The notes under the pieces were generated by a model that saw only the letters and a program-made list of their open reading frames with translations, was not told the DNA's origin and made no database searches. The position numbers and the translations under genes were made by a program. 64,000 nt of DNA from Collinsella sp. MSK.8.10. GTDB taxonomy: Bacteria; Actinomycetota; Coriobacteriia; Coriobacteriales; Coriobacteriaceae. The stretch covers positions 1 to 64,000 of the forward strand of contig NZ_JAHPYF010000004.1 in NCBI RefSeq assembly GCF_019041915.1, given 5' to 3'. Positions 1 to 7,686 of the stretch are shown here, one piece after another. How positions within the stretch are numbered: position 1 is the first letter of the stretch; each line of letters starts with the position of its first letter.

Positions 1-395
1 GCGGCGTGGTGGACGCCTCCGGGGGCATGGCTCCGCATGTGGTGGTTGAGCCCGAGGGCGCCACGGCGCCGGCGGGGGAGACCGACGGCGCGGGCGAGCC
101 GGCTGGTGGCGCGGGCGAGCCGGCTGGTGGTGCCGGCCCCACCGTTGAGCAGCCCGGTGCCGGGCCCGCGACGGGCCCCGTCCCGAAGCCCGCGACCACA
201 ACGCCCAAGACGACCACGACAAGCAAGACGACCGTGACCAAGGCCACGGCGCCCACGCCATCCAAGGCCAAGACTGCTAGCGCCGCCACCGCCACGCTCC
301 CCAAGACCGCCGACAGCAACTGGCCCGCCGCCTCATTAGCGCTATTCCTGCTGGGAACAGCGATTCTAGGTAGGCCAAAGCGCAAGGGCGATTGA
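1..395 (+). CDS. C-terminal part of an LPxTG-like cell-wall-anchored surface protein (cut by window edge)
   Basis: The frame is open to the left edge, so only the C-terminus is visible. It has a Gly/Ala/Pro/Glu-rich linker, then a Thr/Lys/Pro-rich stretch of the kind that spans the cell wall. A sorting signal follows: LPKTA, a hydrophobic segment of about 18 residues, and the basic tail RPKRKGD. Sortases usually need LPxTG; here the fifth residue is Ala, so anchoring by the housekeeping sortase is uncertain. The adhesive or enzymatic part lies outside the window. A second, more diverged copy of this same end lies at 1661-2028. Confidence 0.6.
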   Translation, partial: GVVDASGGMAPHVVVEPEGATAPAGETDGAGEPAGGAGEPAGGAGPTVEQPGAGPATGPVPKPATTTPKTTTTSKTTVTKATAPTPSKAKTASAATATLPKTADSNWPAASLALFLLGTAILGRPKRKGD

Positions 396-426
396 CCGAG
401 CTGCCATGCACTTTCTAGGTAGGGGC

Positions 427-612
427 AATTGCGACGTGTATGCCGCAAAGTAGGGGCGCACGCGGCGCACAAGAAAGGCGAGAAAGCCCCGGCAAGCTTG
501 ACGGACGGCCGAGCATGTGGTACTTGCACGAATACACTGATACGGCTTGGGTACTCTACGGAGCCCAAGACTGAGGAAGGTCGTTCGCCACGAGGCGGGC
601 GGCCTTCTCTCA
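427..612 (+). ncRNA. Candidate structured RNA upstream of the Abi_2 gene
   Basis: The 235 bases between the surface-protein stop and the Abi_2 start carry no convincing gene but several stems. TTGCG/CGCAA lies near 428-447. CTTGGG...CCCAAG, with inner CTC/GAG, lies near 546-569. A stem of about 14 pairs (576-589 with 594-607, loop ACGA) ends just before the Shine-Dalgarno of the Abi gene; several of its pairs are G-U, so it is likelier an RNA than a DNA feature. From memory, AbiF-type genes often have a conserved RNA in front that acts as the antitoxin partner. That this is such an RNA is inference. Confidence 0.4.
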
Positions 613-630
613 TTTCAGAGAGGAGCCGGC

Positions 631-1311
631 ATGGCCCGCAAGCCGTTCAAGACCCTCGAAGAGCAGGTGGCCATCCTCGAGTCCAGGGGGCTCTCCATGC
701 CGGAGTACGCCGCCTACGCCCTCCTCGGCGAGGACTACTATTGCGTTGTCAACGGGTACAAGGAGCCGTTCCTCGACAAGGAGGCCAGCGCCGAGGCGGG
801 TCACGATGTCTACGCCGAGGGAACGGGATTCGGAGACCTCTACGGCCTTTTCCTCTTCGACCGCGACCTGCGCAACCTTACCTTCAAGTACCTCCTCAAG
901 GCGGAGGCCCGCGTGCGCTCGGTCGCCGCCTACACCTTTTCGGAGGCCTATCGGGAGCTCGATGCCTACCTGAAAATCGCCAACTACACCGATGCCAAGG
1001 ACTACATGGTGGGGCCGATCCATTACGACGAGGACCTGGCCGGGCTCATCGCCCTGCGCACCCTCGTGGACTTCCGCAACATCTGCGCCCGCGACGAGCG
1101 GCTTTGGTGCGCCAGGGTCGGGCCCGTGAGGGACGAGGACTTCTCGACAATGGTGGCCAAGCTGGCTCTCATCCTCGACTCCGAGACGATCAGCTCCTTC
1201 AAGTCCGAGCTCGCGTCCCTTGTCGGGGGCTACGCCGCCGAGAGCCAAAGGCTGGGCGAGGTGCTCTACAACTCTGACCTCGGTGTTCCTAGACCGGAAG
1301 ACGACAAGTGA
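631..1311 (+). CDS. Abi_2 (AbiD/AbiF-like) abortive-infection family protein
   Basis: A 226-residue protein. ATG 631 is chosen because AGAGGAG sits 6 bases upstream; the frame is open further up but has no better start. Family landmarks are KPFKTLEEQVAILESRGL at the N-terminus, YYCVVNGYKEPFLD, LYGLFLFDRDLR, and the RNxCAxxxRLW block at residues 149-158. Abi_2 proteins are HEPN-like RNases linked to abortive infection and toxin-antitoxin behaviour. The expected R-x4-H catalytic motif (RNxCAH) reads RNICAR here, with Arg154 in place of His, so RNase activity may be lost. It sits behind a structured leader and next to an AbiEii relic, in a defence-like context. Confidence 0.75.
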   Translation: MARKPFKTLEEQVAILESRGLSMPEYAAYALLGEDYYCVVNGYKEPFLDKEASAEAGHDVYAEGTGFGDLYGLFLFDRDLRNLTFKYLLKAEARVRSVAAYTFSEAYRELDAYLKIANYTDAKDYMVGPIHYDEDLAGLIALRTLVDFRNICARDERLWCARVGPVRDEDFSTMVAKLALILDSETISSFKSELASLVGGYAAESQRLGEVLYNSDLGVPRPEDDK

Positions 1312-1325
1312 ATCGCAATTTGCTC

Positions 1326-1526
1326 CCTGGTCAAAAGGTCGCGCGTCTTTCTCGCGTCGGGTATGCGGGCCAGAGGGCCGCTGCCGCCTTTGAGCACGAA
1401 CCGCTCCCCGACGCCGGCGAACACGCGGCAGAGGAACCGGTCGCGCAGCATCTAACGATAGGCGTTACCGGCCACCCGACCCGACTCCCGTATCGCCTTC
1501 TTGGCGGCGCGATCGAAGCGCGTCGG
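1326..1526 (-). pseudogene. Relic of an AbiEii-type nucleotidyltransferase toxin gene
   Basis: Read on the minus strand, RFDRAAKKAIRESGRVAGNAYR is followed by a TAG stop (1454-1452), then in the same frame MLRDRFLCRVF, FVLKGGSGPLARI and RKTRDL. This order matches the N-terminus of AbiEii/AbiGii nucleotidyltransferases, in which an R-x-L-x-R-x-F helix leads to VLKGG and TRDxD. The stop looks like a CAG to TAG change. Similarity ends at about 1326, just before the second Asp of the catalytic motif, where the reading runs into the end of the Abi_2 gene. Nothing downstream survives. Certainly non-functional; the family assignment is by eye. Confidence 0.6.
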
Positions 1527-2064
1527 CCCGGCCGGGCGCGGGCTGTCCGTCGACGCCTCGCGGCTCGATGCGGCCGGTGCCGATGGCGGCGTCGCATGCA
1601 CGGGCGGGTCGCTTATGTCCGCGCGATTTGTGACGCCAGTGGGCGGGGCCTTCGGCGCCGGCGGGGTGGTGGATGCCCCAGGGGCCATGGCGCCGCATGT
1701 GGTGATCGAGTCCGAGGGCGCCGCGGCGCCGGCGGGGGAGGCCGACGGGTGCGAGGTGCCCGGTGGCGCGGGCGAGCCGGCCGGTGGCGCCGGCCCAACC
1801 GTTGAGCGGCCCGGCGCCGGGTCCGCGACGGATCCCGTCCCTAGGCCCGCGACTGCGACGCCCAAGACGACCACGACAAGCAAGACGACAGTTACCAAGA
1901 CCACGGCGTCCACGCCATCCAGGGCCAAGACTGCTAGCGCCGCCGCCACGCTCCCCAAGACCGCCGACAGCAACTGGATCGCCGCCTCCTTAGCGCTATT
2001 CCTGCTGGGAACAGCGCTTCTAGGTGCCACGCGCTGCTGCTGGGACACCCGTCCAAGTTACTGA
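1501..2064 (+). pseudogene. Second, truncated copy of the LPxTG-like surface-protein end
   Basis: The frame is open but has no credible start, signal peptide or ribosome site. From 1661 it matches the partial gene at the left edge: the same Gly/Glu linker, the same TPKTTTTSKTT block, and LPKTADSNW followed by the hydrophobic segment. After the shared stretch the reading diverges. The basic tail RPKRKGD is replaced by GATRCCWDTRPSY, so the sorting signal is probably broken. It reads best as a 5'-truncated leftover of gene duplication or recombination, not as a working gene. The first 40 or so codons overlap the antisense AbiEii relic. Confidence 0.55.
1661..2028 (+). repeat. Direct repeat, copy 2 (copy 1 is bases 1-375)
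   Basis: About 370 bp that align nearly base for base with 1-375, with scattered substitutions and small length changes near 90-130. The two copies frame the Abi_2 gene and the AbiEii relic. Tandem surface-protein genes that recombined, or an insertion of the Abi cassette between two such genes, would both explain this. Confidence 0.75.
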
Positions 2065-2065
2065 C

Positions 2066-2175
2066 GAAGTGGGGCTTGCTTTGGCAGTGTTAGCAATAAG
2101 GGCGGCTCCGCTAGTCTCGGGAGACCGCGGCATTCGGCTGGCTTGCTGAGTGCCGCGGGCAGTAGCGGACAGTAG
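2066..2175 (+). repeat. 110-bp intergenic repeat with hairpins (partner at 10512-10621)
   Basis: Non-coding. It matches 10512-10621 along its full 110 bp with about a dozen substitutions. It contains GTCTC-GG-GAGAC and a long stem built on CCGCGGCATTCGGC with loop TGGCTT. The stem is perfect in the partner copy and pairs here through G-U. It ends in two imperfect decamers of the form GCGG(G/A)CAGTA. Confidence 0.7.
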
Positions 2176-2222
2176 CATCAAACCCTCAATTCAATCTCCC
2201 TCGTACGTAGGGAGGCCCCGCC

Positions 2223-2576
2223 ATGCTGTCCACCGCCGAGCCCCTCACCAAGGCACTCGATACCCTCTTCAGGCGCAAGACGGTCAATGTGGCCGCGTTC
2301 GCCAACGGCGACGGACCCGTGAGCGAAATCTCGTTGGGCTACTTTTCCAGCGACCACGTCAAGAAGCACCCAGAGAAGTCGAATAACGGGTTTGCGGTCG
2401 AGCACGTCGTGCTTATGGCGAGGGCCATTGCCGACGAGATCGCGGACTATCGCGCCGCCGCCGGCTGGCGCGGCCTGGACGAGGCGCCCTTCGAGGGCTA
2501 CGCGTACGGCGTCGACGACTTCTACTCGGTCAGCTTCTTGCATCCGTGCCAGGACAAGGGGAGGGGCAGCCTGTAG
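2223..2576 (+). CDS. Hypothetical protein, 117 residues
   Basis: Starts at an ATG preceded by GGGAGG with 7-base spacing. GC-rich codon use like the rest of the chromosome. No family is recognised; there is no signal peptide or membrane segment. The C-terminal half (EHVVLMARAIADEIADYRAAAGW, then YGVDDFYSVSF) looks like a folded alpha/beta domain. The last 55 bases overlap, tail to tail, the gene on the other strand, and the final residues (HPCQDKGRGSL) look like read-through, so the original C-terminus may be lost. Confidence 0.5.
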   Translation: MLSTAEPLTKALDTLFRRKTVNVAAFANGDGPVSEISLGYFSSDHVKKHPEKSNNGFAVEHVVLMARAIADEIADYRAAAGWRGLDEAPFEGYAYGVDDFYSVSFLHPCQDKGRGSL

Positions 2577-3094
2577 AACGAGGTCGGCTCCATAGAGATC
2601 TCCTCGAGCCTTCCGTTGCCTCGCCGAACCCATGGAATCCCATTCGCGTCGACGAAAGCCGTTTCGGGCGCCGTGCGCACTCCCATTCCGTGCCCTCCCG
2701 TTGGGAGCCATATGTACCATGCTCCAGGAGGAAGCGTGCCGACGCAGACGCGGTCGGGAAAAGCGGGACCGTTGTCCTCTCCTTTGAAAGAAGGGCCGGC
2801 TCCGCTAATCCCGACGCAGGTGACGATTGCGTCGTAGACGGGGGACTCGCTTTCGTTTCGAAGCACGACGAACTGCCAGAAGAATCGGTTGTCATCGGGC
2901 TGATCGATTCGGTTTCGACCTTCTTCGTACCATGCCGATATGCGGGATGGCTGATGCCGCTTGATATCGTCCTCCCTGTTTCTTTTGGTCTGGTTGTTTT
3001 GACAGAATGCGGCAATCAAGGTCCCCAAGGTAGCGGCTCCGATGAATGCTTGGACAATCAGATTGGCGGTGTCTATATCGATGCCAAATATCAT
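2522..3094 (-). CDS. Small membrane-anchored hypothetical protein
   Basis: 190 residues. One N-terminal membrane helix (about 10-29, ANLIVQAFIGAATLGTLIAAF) is followed by a soluble beta-rich domain with VVLRNESESPVYDAIV, LPPGAWYIWLP and AFVDANGIPWVRRGNG. This layout (N-terminal anchor, beta domain, 'DANG-x-W-x-R-x-G-x-G') recurs in uncharacterised proteins of gut Firmicutes and Actinobacteria as I remember them. Function is unknown. The Shine-Dalgarno is weak. Codon use is more AT-rich than the core genes, which starts a transferred-looking stretch that runs to about 9915. Confidence 0.55.
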   Translation of the reverse strand: MIFGIDIDTANLIVQAFIGAATLGTLIAAFCQNNQTKRNREDDIKRHQPSRISAWYEEGRNRIDQPDDNRFFWQFVVLRNESESPVYDAIVTCVGISGAGPSFKGEDNGPAFPDRVCVGTLPPGAWYIWLPTGGHGMGVRTAPETAFVDANGIPWVRRGNGRLEEISMEPTSFYRLPLPLSWHGCKKLTE

Positions 3095-3527
3095 TGGATG
3101 GTCACCGGCTTAGTATCGTGGGGCGAATATTCTAACTCTGAATAATACGGCATGATTGATGGTTGGCGTTGACCGAATTCCCATTGACGGTAACAACCCA
3201 CCGCACTCCTCGACCACCTCGATTGCCTTGCGATTCTGCTTCTCGAGCGCGGAGACGATAGCGAGGAAGCACCGCTCTTTCTATCGGGGGCTATAATTAA
3301 CCGTTCAAGCCAGATTCTGCCGTCTGTGGTAAAACAGCATGCTATTAAAGATTCTGGCCTTGATTAGAGTTTTTTATCCCAGTCATTGTCGCCGGATCTC
3401 CCTATGCGGCGGGGCTCGACTTCGAGGACGTCGTCGACTCGGCCCTCGAGCGTGCAAGACTTGCTGAGCTAGGTGGACTAGAGTAAGAAAAGAGAAATCA
3501 AAAGGCGAATTTACCGCGAGGAGCAAA
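3095..3527. other. 433-bp gap with short gene relics
   Basis: No intact gene. On the minus strand a frame of about 55 codons (roughly 3281-3114) reads ERCFLAIVSALEKQ and continues to a stop; it has no start. On the plus strand a frame ending at the TAA at 3484-3486 reads AGSPYAAGLDFEDVVDSALE and also lacks a start. Both are GC-rich and look like ends of lost genes. The last 45 bases are AT-rich and lead to GAGGAG in front of the next gene. Confidence 0.35.
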
Positions 3528-6500
3528 ATGTCCCATATAAATCAGATCCAAGAAGAGCTAAGGCAGATCGAAGGCGGGCGTTTTCAAACACTAGCAAATC
3601 AGTATCTATATAGGAGATATTCGCTTAACAACATCATTGAATTGGGATCCCAATGCGGCACGGATAAAACTACGACCGGAGTGCCCGATATGTACTCCGT
3701 AGGAGAGAATGGACACTACATCTTCGCGGCATACACAACCTCTAAATCCGACATCCGCAATAAGCTGCTAAATGATGCTATAGACTGCCTCGACAGGAGC
3801 AAAACCGGCATCGATCCGCAACTCATAGATCGAATCATCCTGTGCCACACATACTTTCGCCTTTCACCTCTGGTACTCGAGGAAGTCCGCGCCATCGATC
3901 CACGGATAGAAATAATCGGGCCAGAGACAATTGCGAGCGACCTTGATAGAAAATTCCCTGCGCTAGCGCATACGGTTTTGGGCATTCCGCTCGGAAAGGG
4001 GTCATTCATCGCCCCAGACCGCTTCATCGAGCGAAGCCTGAACGGCCGTTTCACAACCGACCTGTCGAAGCCCCTCATGCACAGGGATTCCGAGTTTTCA
4101 GGCATCATCGAATCGATAGAGCAAAGTAGGGCAGTAGTGATTCAGGGGCAGTCTGGATCGGGGAAAACCAAGATCGCCCTCGACGCATGCCTCTCATTCA
4201 GCAATCGGCATCACTGGGATCTTCTGATCTTGGACTCTAGGTATTCGTCGCATCTCGACGATGATATTGAGCTGATTTTGTCGGAGTCGGAAAACATTAT
4301 CCTTCTGGTCGATGATGCAAACGGCAACCTGTCACTTGAGCACTTGCTGGGAATCTGCTTGGAAAACAAAAAGCTAAAGATTGTCCTCACCTGCAGGAAG
4401 ATGCACCGAAGCGAGTTGACCGCGAAAATCGGCAGCTATCTAAATTTCAAAGAAATAGAGCTGGAGCCTCTAACCGCGGAAAACATTGAAGCGATACTCG
4501 AGACCGAATACAACATAAAAAACCTAGCACTGAGGGAGAGAGTATCGGCAATCGCAAACGGAAACCTGCGCTTGGCTATCATGGCAGCAAGCCCCATAGC
4601 AGACGGCAATTTCGAAGCCATCCAAGAGCCATACGATCTTCTGAACATCTATATGAATTCCGCCTTAGCTGGGTACTCCAGCAGGGAGCAGCGTCTCGCA
4701 GAGGTCCTTGCAATCTACGATTGCTGCGATCTTATTGAAGGAGACCCTTGTTACGAGGAACTCTTGGGCCTGGAGTACGACGATGCCGAGATTCGGGATT
4801 TTGCATCCAGATTGAACGACCAGGAAATCGTCACGATCCTTACCTCCGCTGGTGGCGTGCTAGCCATAAGAATGGAAGAGCAGAATCTTCGTGACTTCTT
4901 GATATGCCGCCACTTCGCAAAAGAAGGGAACGGCAGTTTTGCGGATTTCATTCTGCATACCGCAGAAATGCCGAACGCGCCGTATCTCAAAGCCGCCAAG
5001 TCAATGGCTGAAGTGTGCGGAAGTGCGAGCGTGTACGACTACCTTCGAAGGGAATGCGGGAAAGCTTGGGATGAAATTAAGAATCGGGATGCGCGAATTG
5101 CCGATCAGTTCATAATCACATTCAATCAACTCCTTCCCATACAGGCGCTCGCCTTTGCCTCAAACCGCATCGAAAGCGCTGCTTGCGCTGACGTATCGGA
5201 AGATATTCTCGGCATGAATTCGACATCCGACGGATCTATGCCCCTGCATATTTCCGTATCCCTGATGAGCTCGAGCGAGTATTCGCAAACAGCCTTAGAG
5301 TTGTTCGTGACGTGTGTAGAAAGAGGCACCGAGCGAGCGGCCGAGTACAACTGGGCATGCGGACCAGACGGTGCTTTCGCTTATGATCTCGATCGTACGG
5401 GATTCGATTTGGAAAACAGCAAACTCGATGCCCTCGCTCAAAAATATCAACAATCGCATTCCCGTAATGTTGCAGCATGTCTGATCGTCTTGACGAGTTC
5501 ATACCTCTCTTCAAGGGCCCAGCGCGTTTGGCAAAATGGCATAACGTACACATACAACACCCTGACCTTCAGTTTCACATCAGAGTTGGCCGAGCTCCAC
5601 GCCCATTGCTTCCGGGCGCTCTCCGTTCTAGTCGAAACCGAATTCAGCAGGCAAGTTAAATCCACCTTTCGGCAGCACTTCTCGTTCTATGGCAAAGAAC
5701 CTGAAGCGGAGCACGCAGAAAACATGCATTCGGTGCTCTCGAGGATCGAAGAGCTATTCCCCAAATATATAAGCGAAGACTCGACAACCGATCTTTCATG
5801 CGGCTTAAGCATCAACCAGATTTACGAAACATGCGCGCAGAACTCCCCTCTGAGCCTCGATGGGTTCCGCCAGAGCACATTCGACGCGCTTGGCTTGGAG
5901 AACTCTTGGTCTCTCGAAGAGAAAGAACCTAGAATATCCGCGGAAGAGTTACCGCTAGAACGACTGACCGAAGCCCTGGGAAAGCTGGCCGAAGATTATG
6001 AGATTTCCGGTAAAGAGTGGGAGTCGGGCAGGGCTATCGGAAAAGTCCTTCTGGAAATTGCCAAAAGGACCCCAGATACCGCTTCAAGCATAATCGCACG
6101 CAATATCGCATCGTTGCCCTCGACGATCCCCGTTCCGTATGAAGCACTTGATTACCTTGCTGAAGCCATCGGCAGGAGGGTCCTTAGAAACGAGCTGGGC
6201 GCGGTGCTCGACGTGAGTGACCATCCGGCCCTGTTTGACTATCTTGATTTGCTAGCAATAAAGAGCGGGCCCGACAAGGAGGAGCTCGACGAGATCCTCG
6301 CAAGACTCGATGACGGCAGAACGCATCTCTGCTTGGAAGATTTGGAGATAGTCGAGCCAAAGCATCCTGGCTATATGCTCAAATATGCTTTTAGGTTTTC
6401 CGAACATACACACAATGATGAGGTTTGGCGGTTTTTCGGCAACTGCGGAGACGAAAAGCGCGTCTCCGCTCTAGATTCGTACTTCGGATCCAATCCCTCA

Positions 6501-7184
6501 CCGGCTGTCAACCTGTATTTTCTCGCACTTGAAGGACGCCCTTCTTTCGACTATAACCTCGCTTTCCTACGCTGCCTTTTACGCCTTGACAGTTCAATGA
6601 TTGACCGTTTTTTGGAATACGCTGCCAACCTCGACTACCGACAAAGGCACGATCTCCTGCGAAGAATCAGCTCGTTTTGGACCGTCCAGGACGATCACGC
6701 TTGGAATCTGCTGAAAGCAATGATCGATGAAGCGCTGAGCAAACCACTCGGCAGGTATGAAATAGCCTTTTTGTTTCCCGTTCATGATGCAAATGCGCTC
6801 TCGAGCGATATTTTTTGGGAGCGCCTGGAATATACCATCCGCGAAAGGATCGCCGACGCAAATAGTCTCGATAGAATAAGCTGGGCCTTGTCCGATTGCA
6901 ATGACGAGGCGAGGGTTAGGGCTATCACCCTCATTCTGACGCTCGATAAAGACGGGATATCGATCAACCATTTGGATCTCCGTCGATCTTCAATGAGCGG
7001 GTCCCCTGAAAAAGGCTTTATTCCAGCAAAGCTCAAGGAGATTGAGGCGATTGACTCGATTGCTGCTCAGCTGCCCGCAGGTGTTGCATATTTAAAACAC
7101 AGAGAATGGCTGTCAAAAGTGAAGTCATCAATTGAAGGAGACATCGAAGACGAAAAGTGGGGGCTATTCCACGACAGGCAGTAA
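3528..7184 (+). CDS. STAND-like P-loop NTPase with N-terminal nuclease-like domain, candidate anti-phage sensor
   Basis: 1218 residues; start preceded by GAGGAG. Residues about 15-175 match, by eye, an Mrr/PD-(D/E)xK-like domain often fused to large ATPases: GGRFQTLANQYL, CGTDKTTTGVPDMY (Asp54), FAAYTTSK (66-73) and CLDRSKTG. An ATPase follows, with Walker A GQSGSGKT (207-214), Walker B IILLVDDAN (Asp262/263) and LTCRK as a sensor-like strand. From about 500 to the end it is helical and repeat-like, probably a sensing arm. Such layouts fit STAND/NACHT defence proteins in which ligand binding triggers oligomerisation and the N-terminal effector cuts nucleic acid. The usual Glu of the E-Y-T-T motif is Ala68. 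Exact family not established. Confidence 0.65.
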   Translation: MSHINQIQEELRQIEGGRFQTLANQYLYRRYSLNNIIELGSQCGTDKTTTGVPDMYSVGENGHYIFAAYTTSKSDIRNKLLNDAIDCLDRSKTGIDPQLIDRIILCHTYFRLSPLVLEEVRAIDPRIEIIGPETIASDLDRKFPALAHTVLGIPLGKGSFIAPDRFIERSLNGRFTTDLSKPLMHRDSEFSGIIESIEQSRAVVIQGQSGSGKTKIALDACLSFSNRHHWDLLILDSRYSSHLDDDIELILSESENIILLVDDANGNLSLEHLLGICLENKKLKIVLTCRKMHRSELTAKIGSYLNFKEIELEPLTAENIEAILETEYNIKNLALRERVSAIANGNLRLAIMAASPIADGNFEAIQEPYDLLNIYMNSALAGYSSREQRLAEVLAIYDCCDLIEGDPCYEELLGLEYDDAEIRDFASRLNDQEIVTILTSAGGVLAIRMEEQNLRDFLICRHFAKEGNGSFADFILHTAEMPNAPYLKAAKSMAEVCGSASVYDYLRRECGKAWDEIKNRDARIADQFIITFNQLLPIQALAFASNRIESAACADVSEDILGMNSTSDGSMPLHISVSLMSSSEYSQTALELFVTCVERGTERAAEYNWACGPDGAFAYDLDRTGFDLENSKLDALAQKYQQSHSRNVAACLIVLTSSYLSSRAQRVWQNGITYTYNTLTFSFTSELAELHAHCFRALSVLVETEFSRQVKSTFRQHFSFYGKEPEAEHAENMHSVLSRIEELFPKYISEDSTTDLSCGLSINQIYETCAQNSPLSLDGFRQSTFDALGLENSWSLEEKEPRISAEELPLERLTEALGKLAEDYEISGKEWESGRAIGKVLLEIAKRTPDTASSIIARNIASLPSTIPVPYEALDYLAEAIGRRVLRNELGAVLDVSDHPALFDYLDLLAIKSGPDKEELDEILARLDDGRTHLCLEDLEIVEPKHPGYMLKYAFRFSEHTHNDEVWRFFGNCGDEKRVSALDSYFGSNPSPAVNLYFLALEGRPSFDYNLAFLRCLLRLDSSMIDRFLEYAANLDYRQRHDLLRRISSFWTVQDDHAWNLLKAMIDEALSKPLGRYEIAFLFPVHDANALSSDIFWERLEYTIRERIADANSLDRISWALSDCNDEARVRAITLILTLDKDGISINHLDLRRSSMSGSPEKGFIPAKLKEIEAIDSIAAQLPAGVAYLKHREWLSKVKSSIEGDIEDEKWGLFHDRQ

Positions 7185-7686
7185 TCGACTTTGACACCTA
7201 GAATTAGGACAAGCCTCGGGGCTCCTGCCTAGCCCTTCGACCTGCACTGCGTGCAGAAGACGGTCGAGGGCGAACCGTGGTGCAGCTCCATGAGCTCGAG
7301 CTGCATCGCCCTGAACAGGTCCTCGGGCTTGTTCAGCAGCCGCTCGTCGATGTTTGTGTCAACGGCCTACTGAATACTGTTCAGTTTTACGCTACCACTG
7401 ACGGCGAGGTCGAAGTGGCTCGTTGCTATTTCGAAGCCGCGCGCGCGGCGCGGAAGGGCGGCGTGGACCCCGAGGCCACTGCCTACAAGCTCGACAAGAT
7501 GATTTGGTTGCTCTGCACAAGCGACTTTTACCTCGAAGGGGGTCTAAAGCTCTTTTCAACCAATGCACTTGTTGAATCGAACCTGAGCGCTTATTCGGGG
7601 GATGGCATTTAAATCGGAGCCACTTTCAGAAAAGCGGCGCTGCAAACGCATGCCAAAACTGGCAAATTATTATGAAAGGTAATCTT
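7185..7686. other. Gap of about 500 bp with gene relics on both strands
   Basis: The minus strand has a 44-codon open stretch (about 7363-7229) reading DERLLNKPEDLFRAMQLEL and ending in FCTQCRSKG, without a start. The plus strand has an open frame at 7277-7612. Its first half is simply antisense to that relic, and its second half reads VARCYFEAARAARKGG and then KLDKMIWLLCTSDFYL, which looks like a real protein end. Neither relic was assigned to a family. The final 60 bases are AT-rich and contain GAAAGG before the next gene. Confidence 0.35.

Noticed and set aside
429..1277. Long plus-strand frame over the Abi_2 gene
   Set aside because: Arg/Gly-rich translation typical of a shifted frame in GC-rich coding DNA; the Abi_2 frame has clear family motifs and a ribosome site.
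7277..7612. Intact 111-codon gene
   Set aside because: The first half is antisense to another relic and lacks a ribosome site; only the second half looks protein-like, so it is treated as a fragment.
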